Shown: positions 28,126 to 39,032 of the stretch, in pieces
How the letters are laid out: the number at the start of each line of letters is the position of its first letter
Position numbering within the stretch: the first letter of the stretch is position 1
Source: Sneathiella aquimaris
GTDB taxonomy: Bacteria > Pseudomonadota > Alphaproteobacteria > Sneathiellales > Sneathiellaceae
Assembly: GCF_026409565.1 (NCBI RefSeq)
Contig: NZ_CP112881.1
Location: 1,287,501-1,351,500 of the forward strand
Direction of reading: 5' to 3'
Length of the DNA stretch: 64,000 nucleotides
Notes under the pieces: generated by a model
The model's database searches: none
Told to the model about the DNA's origin: nothing
What the model saw: only the letters and a program-made list of their open reading frames with translations
Position numbers and translations under genes: made by a program

Positions 28126-28163
28126 AAAAGGGAGCCTTGCACTTATTATGCAAGGCTCCTTTT
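28126..28163. terminator. Bidirectional terminator between convergent genes
   Basis: GGAGCCTTGCA (28131-28141) pairs perfectly with TGCAAGGCTCC (28149-28159) around a 7-base loop, flanked by AAAA on the left and TTTT on the right. It serves both the DUF1501 gene (+) and the Mrp gene (-). Confidence 0.92.
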
Positions 28164-28166
28164 CTG

Positions 28167-29276
28167 CTATTCGATAATGATTGCAGGCCCTTCTTCAGCC
28201 AGGCTGCTTTCGATGCGATCCTGTATTTTGCAGGCCAGAGCCTTGTAGATAGTGGCGTGCTCTCCGTCTGGATTACTAGCCGTAACGGGTGTACCGGCAT
28301 CAGAGGTTTCTCTGATTTCCATATGAAGTGGGACTTCACCCAGAAAATCCACGTTCAGCTCATCTGCTGTTTTGTGGGCACCACCATGACCAAAAATGTC
28401 GCTTCGGTCCCCGCAGGAAGGACATAGGAAATAGCTCATATTCTCGATGATGCCAAAAACGGGAACATCTACTTTTTTGAACATGTTCAAGCCCTTGCGC
28501 GCGTCCAGAAGCGCAATATCCTGAGGCGTGGAGACGATAACGGCACCCGTAAGCGGAACGCGCTGCGCCATGGTTAGCTGGGCGTCACCGGTTCCGGGAG
28601 GCATGTCGACAACCAGAACATCCAATGTTCCCCATTCCACATCAAACATCATCTGCTGCAACGCGCTCATCACCATAGGGCCGCGCCAGATCATTGGTGT
28701 ATCTTCTTCGACCATAAAGCCCATGGACATAACCTTCAGGCCCCATTTCTCCATCGGGATCAGTTTTTTTCCATCTGGTGATTTAGGTTTCCCGGAAATG
28801 CCAAGCATTCTGGGCAGCGATGGGCCATAGATGTCGGCATCCAGCATACCAACTTTCAACCCCTGAGCGGCTAGACCCAAAGCCAGATTGACCGAGCAGG
28901 TGGATTTTCCAACACCGCCTTTACCAGATGCGACTGCAATGATCGAGGCAACTCCCGGTACATCGGGTTTTTGCGGCGGTTGGGGCGTTTGCGGTGTTTG
29001 CGGTTTTTGTTGTGGCGCGCCAGAGGCTTTTTCCGCTGTCAATACAGCGCTGACAGATTTAACACCGTTCATCCCGAAGACAGCCTGCTCACATTCTTTA
29101 CGCAGAACTTCCATCTCCCCGGCTTCTTCCGGGTTGATTTCAAGGGCAAATCCGACGTTGCCGTCCTTGACCACAAGTCCGCTTACCATGCCAAGAGAAA
29201 CAACATCTTTACCAGATCTTTTCTCGATGATTCTGGATAAATGTTCCAGAACAGTTTTTTCGGTAATGTCGTTCAT
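28167..29276 (-). CDS. apbC: Mrp/NBP35-type iron-sulfur cluster carrier ATPase
   Basis: 369 residues from the ATG at 29276 (MNDITEKTVLEHL), preceded by GGAG. N-terminal MIP18-like (DUF59) domain, a Pro/Gln-rich linker, then the P-loop domain: deviant Walker A ASGKGGVGKSTCSVNLAL, switch MLDADIYGPSLP and VVDMPPGTGDAQLT. The paired cysteines in MSYFLCPSCGD (CxxC) bind the shared Fe-S cluster. Delivers Fe-S clusters to apoproteins in the cytoplasm. Confidence 0.94.
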   Translation of the reverse strand: MNDITEKTVLEHLSRIIEKRSGKDVVSLGMVSGLVVKDGNVGFALEINPEEAGEMEVLRKECEQAVFGMNGVKSVSAVLTAEKASGAPQQKPQTPQTPQPPQKPDVPGVASIIAVASGKGGVGKSTCSVNLALGLAAQGLKVGMLDADIYGPSLPRMLGISGKPKSPDGKKLIPMEKWGLKVMSMGFMVEEDTPMIWRGPMVMSALQQMMFDVEWGTLDVLVVDMPPGTGDAQLTMAQRVPLTGAVIVSTPQDIALLDARKGLNMFKKVDVPVFGIIENMSYFLCPSCGDRSDIFGHGGAHKTADELNVDFLGEVPLHMEIRETSDAGTPVTASNPDGEHATIYKALACKIQDRIESSLAEEGPAIIIE

Positions 29277-29414
29277 TCTTGAAAACTCCAGCTTAGACAC
29301 AAAATGGGTATACATTGCAATGCAGGTACATTGCAGAAATCATTAGGGTGTCATATAACCCTTGTTACAGAAGTTAGCAATTTTGCTTTACTAATTAAGA
29401 GGAGAGATTATCCC

Positions 29415-30503
29415 ATGCCTTGGAGTAATCAAGGTGGTAACGGAGGAGGTTGGCAAGGCGGCGGTGGAAATCGCGGGCCTTGGGGACAGGGACCAAGCGG
29501 ACAGCAGCCCCCAAATCTCGAAGATATCATTAAAAAAGGTCAGGAACGTATCAGAGATACTCTCCCGGGCGGCGGCGGTGGGAAGCTAGGCTTTTTCATC
29601 ATTGTTCTGATAGCCATAGTGGTTTGGCTTGCAAGCGGTTTCTATAAAGTTGAAACAAATGAACAAGGGGTTGTTCTGCGTTTTGGTGAAAAAGTTGCGG
29701 TCACACAATCTGGTTTGAATTATCATCTGCCTTATCCGATTGAAACGGTTTTGACACCAAATGTCACGAAAGTGAACAGCATCGAAATTGGTTTCAGGAA
29801 TACTTCCGGCGGCGGAACCAAAGCGGTTACGCAAGAAAGCCTGATGTTGACGGGCGATGAAAATATCGTCGATATCGGCTTTACTGTTCTATGGAAAATT
29901 AAAGATGCCGGTCAGTTTCTGTTTAATGTTGCAGACCAGCAGGGAACGATTAAAGCGGCAGCAGAAAGCGCCATGCGCGAAATTGTTGGTCGGACTAATT
30001 TGCAGGCAGCCATTACTGAAGGCCGTCTTGCAGTTCAGACTGAAGTAACCAAACGTTTGCAGGAAGTGCTGGATGTTTATGGTGTTGGTGTTGAAATTAC
30101 ACAGGTTCAGTTGAAAAACTCTGATCCTCCAGGTGAAGTTATTGATGCTTTCCGGGACGTGCAGGCTGCGGTTGCTGACAAAGAGCGGAGCCAGAACGAA
30201 GCGTTGGCTTATGCCAATGACATCATTCCGCGGGCTCGTGGTGAAGCAGAAAAAATGCGTCAGGAAGCCGAAGGTTATAAACAGCAGGTTATTGCTGAAG
30301 CCGAAGGTGAAGCTGCCCGTTTTATTTCCATCTATGACGAGTATGTTAAAGCACCGTATGTAACCCGTCAGCGCATCTATCTGGAAACGCTTCAAGAAGT
30401 GTTTAAAGGTAAGAATAAAGTGATTATCGATAGCAAAAATGGGGGACAAGGCGTTGTCCCGTATCTACCGCTGAACCAGCTAATGCAGAAGGGGGCAAAC
30501 TAA
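29415..30503 (+). CDS. hflK: FtsH protease regulator HflK
   Basis: 362 residues from the ATG at 29415 (Shine-Dalgarno AGGAGAG), starting MPWSNQGGNGGGWQGG. A Gly-rich N-terminus, one TM segment (FFIIVLIAIVVWLASGFY), then an SPFH/prohibitin domain (VETNEQGVVLRFGEKV) and a Glu/Ala/Arg coiled coil. With HflC it forms the periplasm-facing cage around FtsH. Its TAA overlaps the hflC ATG by one base. Confidence 0.95.
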   Translation: MPWSNQGGNGGGWQGGGGNRGPWGQGPSGQQPPNLEDIIKKGQERIRDTLPGGGGGKLGFFIIVLIAIVVWLASGFYKVETNEQGVVLRFGEKVAVTQSGLNYHLPYPIETVLTPNVTKVNSIEIGFRNTSGGGTKAVTQESLMLTGDENIVDIGFTVLWKIKDAGQFLFNVADQQGTIKAAAESAMREIVGRTNLQAAITEGRLAVQTEVTKRLQEVLDVYGVGVEITQVQLKNSDPPGEVIDAFRDVQAAVADKERSQNEALAYANDIIPRARGEAEKMRQEAEGYKQQVIAEAEGEAARFISIYDEYVKAPYVTRQRIYLETLQEVFKGKNKVIIDSKNGGQGVVPYLPLNQLMQKGAN

Positions 30504-31378
30504 TGGCTAAAAATCTTTCCATTATTCTGGCCATCCTTGTTGTCGCTGCCGGCTTCACTGCATCAAGTGCGCTATTCACTGTCAGTGAAACAGAGCAGGC
30601 TATTGTGATGCAGTTTGGTAAAGTGCAGACAGTTGTGCAGGAACCAGGACTGAAGGTAAAAACACCGTTTGTTCAGGATGTGATCAAAGTTGATAAGCGT
30701 GTCTTATCGGTTGGCACTGAACGCGAGGAAGTTGTAACACGGGATCAGAAACGTCTTATGGTGGACAGCTTTGCCCGTTTCAGGATTTCTGACCCGCTTC
30801 TTTACTATCAGTCATTTGGTAATATCGCTGTTGCATATTCACGTATTGAAACAATCCTGAATTCTCAACTACGTCAAATTCTGGGCCGTGAAATTCTGAC
30901 TGATATTGTGTCAGGCGAGCGTACCCGTTTGATGGAGACGATTAAGAACCAGGTGAACGTGGAAACGGCAAGCCGCGGCTTGGAAGTTGTCGATGTTCGT
31001 ATTGTTCGTGCGGATCTACCGACCGCCAACAGTCAAAAAGTTTTTGATCGTATGCGCACCCAGCGTGAGCAGGAAGCCAAAGAAATCCGCGCAACGGGTG
31101 CCGAGATTGCCCAGCGGATCCGGGCGAACGCTGATCGTGAAAAAACTGTATTGATTGCGGAAGCAAAGCGGGACGCGGAAATTACACGCGGTACTGGTGA
31201 TGCTGAAAAGAACCGGATCTTCGCCGACGCGTTTGGCAAGGATAAGGATTTCTTCTCTTTTTATCGGTCTATGCAGGCGTATCGTGATGCTATTGGTGAC
31301 AATGACACAACGATGATCCTTTCACCGGACTCAGAGTTTTTCAGATTCTTTGACGGCAGAAATATAACCGCCAAATAA
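30503..31378 (+). CDS. hflC: FtsH protease regulator HflC
   Basis: 291 residues. An N-terminal membrane anchor (SIILAILVVAAGFTASSALF), then an SPFH domain (VSETEQAIVMQFGKVQ) and the C-terminal coil (RTQREQEAKEIRATGAEIAQ). Partner of HflK. A very strong terminator follows the stop codon. Confidence 0.95.
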   Translation: MAKNLSIILAILVVAAGFTASSALFTVSETEQAIVMQFGKVQTVVQEPGLKVKTPFVQDVIKVDKRVLSVGTEREEVVTRDQKRLMVDSFARFRISDPLLYYQSFGNIAVAYSRIETILNSQLRQILGREILTDIVSGERTRLMETIKNQVNVETASRGLEVVDVRIVRADLPTANSQKVFDRMRTQREQEAKEIRATGAEIAQRIRANADREKTVLIAEAKRDAEITRGTGDAEKNRIFADAFGKDKDFFSFYRSMQAYRDAIGDNDTTMILSPDSEFFRFFDGRNITAK

Positions 31379-31395
31379 TCGGGACAAACAGTTTA

Positions 31396-31428
31396 GCCAG
31401 CAAGGAGTTTCCTTGCTGGCTTTTTTTT
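31396..31428 (+). terminator. Strong terminator between hflC and the DUF2065 gene
   Basis: GCCAGCAAGGA (31396-31406) and TCCTTGCTGGC (31410-31420) make an 11-bp perfect stem with a 3-base loop, then eight T (31421-31428). It should uncouple hflKC from DUF2065 and degP, although the genes follow each other closely. Confidence 0.94.
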
Positions 31429-31442
31429 GTGGGAGTTGGTTC

Positions 31443-31631
31443 ATGGTGGACATGCTGTTATTGGCGGGCGCGCTCGTCTTATTCTTTGAAGGCATCCTTT
31501 ATGCGTTGTTTCCGGACGGTATGAAGCGCATGATGATTTCAGTGCTAGGAATGCCCAGTAGCAGTTTGAGGATTTCGGGACTGGTTGCCGCAATTGCCGG
31601 TGTTTTTTTCGTCTGGCTTTTAAAAGGGTAA
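31443..31631 (+). CDS. DUF2065 small membrane protein
   Basis: 62 residues from the ATG at 31443 (GGGAG at 31431-31435). Two hydrophobic segments (MLLLAGALVLFFEGILYALF and LVAAIAGVFFVWLL) around the short loop PDGMKRMM. Typical of DUF2065, which usually lies between hflC and a DegP-type protease gene. Function unknown; an envelope role is inferred from neighbours. The Shine-Dalgarno lies just after the terminator T-run, so its message must come from read-through or a promoter overlapping the terminator. Confidence 0.88.
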   Translation: MVDMLLLAGALVLFFEGILYALFPDGMKRMMISVLGMPSSSLRISGLVAAIAGVFFVWLLKG

Positions 31632-31847
31632 GCGGAACCCAAAAAAATTGAAAAAAATTTAGATAAAATGAGTATGAAGCACATTTATGCCATAATTGAT
31701 TTCCAGTTAAGAACAAGAACATCACTGGATGGTTGTGTTGGCTAATCGCTATGGAAATTCTGATTAGCGCGCATAAGTATTGAGAAAAGCGATATCGCAG
31801 CCCAGGGTCTGCATATTCGTTTAGGAAATGACGGAAGGATTGTAACG

Positions 31848-33374
31848 TTGTACACACCTAATCAAAGATCAAGTAGAACCGGACCTGTGTCTTCCGTGTC
31901 TGTTGCTGAAGACGCAAAGATTATTTCAGAAAAACGCTTCCCGATTTTAATGGCGGCAACCGCGTTTGTTGTTTGCGCGTTTTTTGCGTTAAATGTTTCT
32001 GCGCGCGGAGCACCTGACAGTTTTGCGGATCTTGCGGAAAAACTGTCGCCGGCAGTTGTCAATATTTCAACCACACAAATTGTCAAGACAGAGCGCGGCG
32101 GTGGAAATTTTCCGCAATTTCCTCCCGGACATCCGTTCGAAGATTTTTTCAAGGATTTTGGTGGTAAAGGGAAAAACGGTCAAAAAGAGCGTCGTGCGAC
32201 CTCTCTTGGCTCGGGATTTGTTATCGATGCAGATGAAGGTCTGGTTGTTACGAACAATCATGTGATCGACGGTGCCGATGAAATCTATGTGATTTTTCAG
32301 GACGGTGAAAAAGTTCCTGCCAAGCTTGTTGGAACCGACCCAAAAACGGATCTGGCTGTATTAAACATTGATCCAAAGGAAAAAGACCTGGTCGCTGTCC
32401 CATGGGGGAATAGCGATAAATCGCGTGTGGGCGATTGGGTCATGGCGATCGGAAACCCTTTTGGTCTAGGGGGCACTGTTACGGCGGGGATTATTTCTGC
32501 ACGTGGGCGGGATATTCGTTCCGGCCCTTATGATGACTATATTCAAACGGATGCCTCAATCAACAAGGGGAATTCCGGCGGGCCGCTTTTTAACATGGAC
32601 GGCGAAGTCATAGGCATTAACACCGCTATTTTCTCGCAGTCTGGAGGCAGTATCGGAATTGGCTTTGCTGTTCCCTCTACACTGGCGAAAACGGTTATTA
32701 GTCAGCTGGTGGAATTTGGTCAGACCCGTCGCGGCTGGTTGGGCGTTGTTATTCAAAACGTCACTGAAGAGCTTGCCGAAGGTCTTGGTTTGAGCAATAC
32801 AGACGGCGTTCTGGTCGCTGGTGTCCCTGAAGATGGACCAGCTTTTAAAGCCGGCATTAAAGCGGGTGACGTTATTTTGACCTTTAATGGCCAGGAAGTT
32901 AGCGAGACACGGGAACTTTCGCGGGTCGTTGCGGAAACGTCTGTTGGTGCCGATGTTGATGTTGAACTTTGGCGGAACGGTGAAAAGATTACGAAGTCTG
33001 TTCAACTGGGCGAGCTTGAGAAAGCTGAGACAGAACTTGCAAGCGCAAGCCCCGGTGATCTGAATAAAGAACTGACGGCAGAAATCATGGGAATGCGATT
33101 GGCCACCGTTACGGATCAGGTCCGTCAGGAGTTTAAGCTCAGTGATGAAGTTGAAGGCGTTATCGTTGTTGATGTGGATGAAAGTTCCGAAGCTGGCGAA
33201 AAGGATATTCGTCCAGGAGACCAGATTTTGGAAGTTCAGTTGAAGCCGGTTAAGAATATCGTTGATGTAAAGAAAACATTGAGTGAAGCAAGCAAATCTG
33301 ATCGTAAGTCAGTATTGATGTTGATTAAACGCGGCGTGTCCTCAAGATTTGTTGCATTGAGTACGGAAAAATAA
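31848..33374 (+). CDS. degP: DegP/DegQ-type periplasmic serine protease (Do family)
   Basis: 508 residues from the TTG at 31848, chosen because GGAAGGA (31833-31839) is 8 bases upstream; the next in-frame ATG is at residue 35. A cytoplasmic-like N-terminus of about 32 residues precedes a hydrophobic segment (about 33-52) that is a signal peptide or anchor. Catalytic triad H138 (TNNHVID), D168 (KTDLAV) and S243 (GNSGGPL). Two PDZ domains follow (about 270-365 and 410-500). Degrades or refolds misfolded envelope proteins. The 216-base leader holds an inverted repeat (31741-31747/31762-31768). Confidence 0.94.
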   Translation: MYTPNQRSSRTGPVSSVSVAEDAKIISEKRFPILMAATAFVVCAFFALNVSARGAPDSFADLAEKLSPAVVNISTTQIVKTERGGGNFPQFPPGHPFEDFFKDFGGKGKNGQKERRATSLGSGFVIDADEGLVVTNNHVIDGADEIYVIFQDGEKVPAKLVGTDPKTDLAVLNIDPKEKDLVAVPWGNSDKSRVGDWVMAIGNPFGLGGTVTAGIISARGRDIRSGPYDDYIQTDASINKGNSGGPLFNMDGEVIGINTAIFSQSGGSIGIGFAVPSTLAKTVISQLVEFGQTRRGWLGVVIQNVTEELAEGLGLSNTDGVLVAGVPEDGPAFKAGIKAGDVILTFNGQEVSETRELSRVVAETSVGADVDVELWRNGEKITKSVQLGELEKAETELASASPGDLNKELTAEIMGMRLATVTDQVRQEFKLSDEVEGVIVVDVDESSEAGEKDIRPGDQILEVQLKPVKNIVDVKKTLSEASKSDRKSVLMLIKRGVSSRFVALSTEK

Positions 33375-33394
33375 AGTTCTTTCGTTCTAAAACT

Positions 33395-33428
33395 AAAAAA
33401 GCCCTGTCAATTCTGGTGGGGCTTTTTT
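33395..33428. terminator. Bidirectional terminator between degP and serB
   Basis: AAAAAAGCCC (33395-33404) pairs with GGGCTTTTTT (33419-33428) around a 14-base loop. A/T tracts on both sides suit both convergent genes. Confidence 0.85.
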
Positions 33429-33445
33429 ATGATCTTTTGTTGCAT

Positions 33446-34333
33446 TTAACGGATGAATTCTTCAGCGCGATAGCCTTGATAAAATAAGAGGGTTGTAAGA
33501 TCGCCAAATCGAATGCTGGCATCAGCCGCTTTCTCAGCCGCGGGTTTCGCATGGTAAGAGACCCCCAATCCGGCAGCTTCGATCATTGGGATGTCGTTGG
33601 CACCGTCACCGATTGCGGCTACGTCCTCCGTTTGAAGATTTAGTTCCGCTTTTAAACGGTTCAGATTATCGAGTTTGGCCTGAGAGTTTAAAATAGGTTC
33701 AGCCGCTTCCCCTGTCAGTTTGCCATTTTCAAACAACAGACGATTGCTGTCATCCATATCGAAGCCGGTTATTTCCCGTACTCTGGATGTGAAGAAAGTG
33801 AAACCACCTGATACCAATGCTGTATAAGCGCCGTTTGCTTTCATTGTGCGAACCAGTGTTCGGGCGCCGGGTGTTAGTCGAACCCGATGTTCGAACGTTT
33901 TCTGAAGTGTTTCTTCGGGCAGACCTTTTAACATTGCAACCCTGGCCTTGAACGCTTCATTGAAATCCAGCTCACCGTTCATCGCTTTCTCAGTGATTGC
34001 AGAAACCTCTGCTTTTAATCCGGCAAAATCAGCAAGTTCATCAATACATTCAACGGTAATGATGGTGCTATCCATATCGGCGAGCATCAGCTTCTTTTTT
34101 CGGCCCGCTTCCGGTTGCAGGCAAAAATCAGCCTTATCCATAAATTCTGCTATCAACTCTAGACTGAAGTCTTTCCCGACATACAGGTCACAAGCGATTT
34201 CCAGGGCGAGCCAGTCCAATTTTTCGATTTCAACATGGGCGTCTGTTAAGCTAGCCACCAATTGATCAACTATGCTAGAGAAAGGACGATCGTTATTTGG
34301 GTTGGCAACAAGTGTCAGGACTTTGGTTGTCAT
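33446..34333 (-). CDS. serB: Phosphoserine phosphatase
   Basis: 295 residues. HAD-family motif I ADMDST (nucleophile Asp86, acid Asp88), motif II VSGGFTFF, and motif IV GDGANDIPMI. The N-terminal about 80 residues form an ACT-like regulatory region as in longer SerB proteins. Last step of serine synthesis. Divergent from miaA with only 29 bases between the two start codons, so their promoters must overlap each other or the coding ends. Confidence 0.95.
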   Translation of the reverse strand: MTTKVLTLVANPNNDRPFSSIVDQLVASLTDAHVEIEKLDWLALEIACDLYVGKDFSLELIAEFMDKADFCLQPEAGRKKKLMLADMDSTIITVECIDELADFAGLKAEVSAITEKAMNGELDFNEAFKARVAMLKGLPEETLQKTFEHRVRLTPGARTLVRTMKANGAYTALVSGGFTFFTSRVREITGFDMDDSNRLLFENGKLTGEAAEPILNSQAKLDNLNRLKAELNLQTEDVAAIGDGANDIPMIEAAGLGVSYHAKPAAEKAADASIRFGDLTTLLFYQGYRAEEFIR

Positions 34334-34362
34334 TTTTGCACCGCTATTTGTCGGATATTTCT

Positions 34363-35328
34363 ATGGATCAGGGAACCTTAAACCAAAAAGGTTGCGTTCT
34401 TTTAGCAGGACCAACCGCCAGCGGCAAATCCGCATTGGCAATTTCTTTGGCCAGAGAATTCGATGGTGTCGTGATCAATGCGGACAGCATGCAGATTTAC
34501 AAGGGGTTGCGGGTTATAACAGCGCGTCCCAGTGAAGAAGAGGAAAGCCTCGCACCCCACCGGCTGTATGGCGTGTTGGAACCTGATGATTTTTGCTCAG
34601 CGGCCCGATGGCGGGACATGGCGCTTGCAGAAATCGAACAGTGCCACATCGATAACAAGCTTCCCATTCTGGTCGGTGGAACGGGGCTATATTTCGAAAT
34701 ATTGACCAAGGGTATCGCTGAAATACCGCCCATATCGGAAAAATTACGATCGGACCTGAGAGAGTTGCAGCGGCGCGAAGGAAATGAAGTTATCCAAAAG
34801 CGCCTGCAGACAAAAGATCCGGAAATGGCAGAGAAGCTCAACATTGGTGATTCTCAGCGTCTGTTGCGCGCGCTGGAGGTTGTTGAAGAAACAGGCGTTC
34901 CGCTGGGGGACTGGCATAAGCGGGCCGCAGATGGCCCTGTTTTAACCTGTCCGCGCGCATGGTTGGCGCTAACGCCGGATCGAGAATGGTTGTATGATCG
35001 GTGCAATCGTCGTCTGGACTGGATGGTGGAAGAAGGGGGGGGCGTAGAGGAAGTCGCCGCATTTTTAGACTTGAACCTTGACCCTTCCCTGCCATCCATG
35101 AAAGCTTTGGGTGTGCCGGAGATATCAGATTATCTAAAGAATTCAATCACTAAAGAAGAAATGCTGGAACGCGCAAAACGCCAGACACGGCGATACGCAA
35201 AGCGCCAGCTGACATGGGTCCGGAACAAGATGACAGATGCGAAAACCTCGTCTGCGCAAGATTTGGAAAGTTTGAAGGCTGATTTCTTTTCATTTATTCG
35301 CCATTTTTTGTTGACCGGTGAAGGGTGA
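34363..35328 (+). CDS. miaA: tRNA dimethylallyltransferase
   Basis: About 321 residues from the ATG at 34363 (MDQGTLNQKG). P-loop AGPTASGKS (about 15-23), then NADSMQIYKGLRVITARPS and LVGGTGLYFEILTKG; C-terminal RRYAKRQLTWVRN. Adds the dimethylallyl group to A37 of tRNAs reading UNN codons. The frame is open upstream into the serB 5' end, but the family start and ATG decide. Confidence 0.95.
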   Translation: MDQGTLNQKGCVLLAGPTASGKSALAISLAREFDGVVINADSMQIYKGLRVITARPSEEEESLAPHRLYGVLEPDDFCSAARWRDMALAEIEQCHIDNKLPILVGGTGLYFEILTKGIAEIPPISEKLRSDLRELQRREGNEVIQKRLQTKDPEMAEKLNIGDSQRLLRALEVVEETGVPLGDWHKRAADGPVLTCPRAWLALTPDREWLYDRCNRRLDWMVEEGGGVEEVAAFLDLNLDPSLPSMKALGVPEISDYLKNSITKEEMLERAKRQTRRYAKRQLTWVRNKMTDAKTSSAQDLESLKADFFSFIRHFLLTGEG

Positions 35329-35347
35329 GGGGTTAGGTTCGCGCACA

Positions 35348-35424
35348 TGGCCCAGCTGTTTTGATGGAATAAACATAAGGCTGGCCAGTGTTTACCGCTC
35401 GGGTTAAAATCCGGGCGCTTTTTT
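35348..35424 (+). terminator. Hairpin plus terminator between miaA and ilvB
   Basis: A bulged stem pairs 35348-35356 with 35380-35387 (TGGCCCAGC/GCTGGCCA). It is followed by a terminator stem 35396-35402 / 35411-35417 (CGCTCGG/CCGGGCG, one G-U) and a T-run to 35424. It may simply end miaA transcription. Two consecutive hairpins just before ilvB also resemble an attenuator, but the only tiny frame I see nearby (from 35347) has no run of Leu, Val or Ile codons. Confidence 0.65.
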
Positions 35425-35474
35425 ATCGCAAAAATAATTTATTTATGCCGTTTAACAGAGATTAGGGAAATCCC

Positions 35475-37238
35475 ATGGCAAATCAGGAAATGACCGGAGC
35501 AGGTATCGTAATCAAAGCGCTTATAGATCAGGGCGTGGAAGTGATTTTCGGATATCCTGGCGGCGCTGTGCTTCCTCTGTATGATGAGCTGTTCAAGCAA
35601 AACAGCATTCGGCACATTCTTGTTCGGCAAGAAGGTGGTGCTGTCCACGCAGCAGAAGGATATGCGCGTTCCACAGGTAAACCAGGTGTGGTGCTTGTGA
35701 CATCAGGACCAGGCGCGACGAATGCTGTGACAGGTCTTGCGGACGCCTTGTTGGATAGTATTCCGATTATTTGTCTGACGGGTCAGGTGGCGACGCATTT
35801 GATCGGCAATGACGCCTTTCAGGAAGCGGATACAATTGGCATCACTCGTCCGGTGACCAAACATAATTATCTGGTAAAAGACGTGAAAGACATGGCCAAA
35901 ACGGTACATGAAGCATTTCACGTGGCGACAACGGGGCGGCCCGGTCCCGTTGTGATCGATCTTCCAAAAGATGTTCAATTTGCACCGGGTGAATATACGC
36001 CACCAACTTTGATCAAGCACAAGAATTATGCCCCGCAAATCAAGGGTGATCTTGGTGCAATCAAAGAAGCCGTCAAGTTGATTGCTGGTGCGAAGAAACC
36101 GATTTTCTATTCTGGCGGCGGCGTCATCAACTCGGGACCAAAGGCATCGAAGCTGCTAACGCAACTTGTCCGCATGACAGGTTATCCGATCACCAGTACG
36201 CTCATGGGACTTGGTGCCTATCCCGCGTCGGATAAGCAGTTCCTTGGCATGCTTGGTATGCATGGTACTTATCAGGCAAATAACGCAATGCATGACTGTG
36301 ATGTTATGGTGTGTGTTGGCGCACGTTTTGACGACCGTATTACAGGGCGGCTGGACGCGTTTTCGCCAAACTCGAAGAAAATTCATATCGATATTGATCC
36401 ATCTTCAATCAATAAAAACATTCAGGTGGACATTCCGATAATCGGTGACGTTGCCCATGTGCTTGAAGATATGGTCAAGGTCTGGAAATCCGAAGTCTGT
36501 AAGCCTAATGCCAAAGCATTGACGCAATGGTGGAAGGTTATCGATGAATGGCGGGCACGGGATTGCCTGAAATTCACGCAAGAGGGCACGACGATCAAAC
36601 CGCAGTATGCGCTGTCTCGTTTGAACGAATTGACGAAGGGTATGGATCGGTATTTCACAACAGAAGTTGGCCAGCACCAAATGTGGGCAGCGCAATATCT
36701 GGAGTTTGAAGAGCCAAACCGCTGGATGACCTCCGGGGGGCTGGGGACAATGGGCTACGGCCTGCCGTCGGCAATGGGTGTTCAGATTGCCCATCCTGAT
36801 GCGCTGGTTGTCGATGTTGCCGGAGAAGCATCAACCATGATGAATATCCAGGAAATGGCGACCATCATTCAATATAGACTTCCTGTGAAAATCTTCATTT
36901 TGAACAATGAATATATGGGCATGGTCCGCCAGTGGCAGGAATTGCTGCATGGCGGGCGCTATTCTGAAAGCTATATGGAAAGCCTGCCCGATTTTGTCAA
37001 ACTGGCTGAAGCGTTCGGCGCCACTGGGTTGCGGTGTTCAGAACCGGACAAAGTCGACGATTGCATTAAAGAGATGCTGGCAATCGACGGCCCTGTTCTC
37101 GTGGATATGCTGGTGGACAAACAGGAGAATGTGTTCCCCATGGTTCCCTCTGGTGCTGCGCATAATGAAATGTTGCTCGCCGATGACAAGGAAGGCGAAG
37201 GCCCCGAAATCACCGCTGAAGGGATGTCCTTGGTATAA
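35475..37238 (+). CDS. ilvB: Acetolactate synthase large (catalytic) subunit
   Basis: 587 residues. ThDP-enzyme landmarks: [33 protein letters not shown] (catalytic Glu), [17 protein letters not shown], and the C-terminal diphosphate-binding part [19 protein letters not shown]. The GDG of the usual motif reads GEA here; the cofactor Asp would be D795-equivalent DVAGE and merits a look. First common step of Val/Leu/Ile synthesis. Partner of the downstream small subunit. Confidence 0.95.
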   Translation: MANQEMTGAGIVIKALIDQGVEVIFGYPGGAVLPLYDELFKQNSIRHILVRQEGGAVHAAEGYARSTGKPGVVLVTSGPGATNAVTGLADALLDSIPIICLTGQVATHLIGNDAFQEADTIGITRPVTKHNYLVKDVKDMAKTVHEAFHVATTGRPGPVVIDLPKDVQFAPGEYTPPTLIKHKNYAPQIKGDLGAIKEAVKLIAGAKKPIFYSGGGVINSGPKASKLLTQLVRMTGYPITSTLMGLGAYPASDKQFLGMLGMHGTYQANNAMHDCDVMVCVGARFDDRITGRLDAFSPNSKKIHIDIDPSSINKNIQVDIPIIGDVAHVLEDMVKVWKSEVCKPNAKALTQWWKVIDEWRARDCLKFTQEGTTIKPQYALSRLNELTKGMDRYFTTEVGQHQMWAAQYLEFEEPNRWMTSGGLGTMGYGLPSAMGVQIAHPDALVVDVAGEASTMMNIQEMATIIQYRLPVKIFILNNEYMGMVRQWQELLHGGRYSESYMESLPDFVKLAEAFGATGLRCSEPDKVDDCIKEMLAIDGPVLVDMLVDKQENVFPMVPSGAAHNEMLLADDKEGEGPEITAEGMSLV

Positions 37239-37311
37239 CAAGAGACAATATACCTGAATTACTATACATACAGGGTACGTTTTTCTGCCCTTAATAAAGA
37301 ACGCATGGACA

Positions 37312-38905
<1,594 letters not shown>

Positions 38906-38930
38906 ATCTAGCGACTATCTTCAGAACAAT

Positions 38931-38968
38931 AAAAAAACCGGGGCTTTTAATTAAGCCCCGGTTTTTTT
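38931..38968 (+). terminator. Terminator of the ilv genes
   Basis: A 16-bp stem, A7-CCGGGGCTT (38931-38946) with AAGCCCCGG-T7 (38953-38968), around a 6-base loop. Palindromic A/T flanks make it work in both directions. Confidence 0.93.
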
Positions 38969-38980
38969 CGGTAAGACACA

Positions 38981-39013
38981 AAAAAAAGCCGGTATTTTCC
39001 TACCGGCTTTTTT
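38981..39013. terminator. Second terminator, shared with the convergent Cache gene
   Basis: AAAAAAAGCCGGTA (38981-38994) pairs with TACCGGCTTTTTT (39001-39013) around TTTTCC. It follows the ilvC terminator by 12 bases and precedes the end of the minus-strand gene at 39033. Confidence 0.92.
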
Positions 39014-39032
39014 GTTGTTTACCAGATGACTG

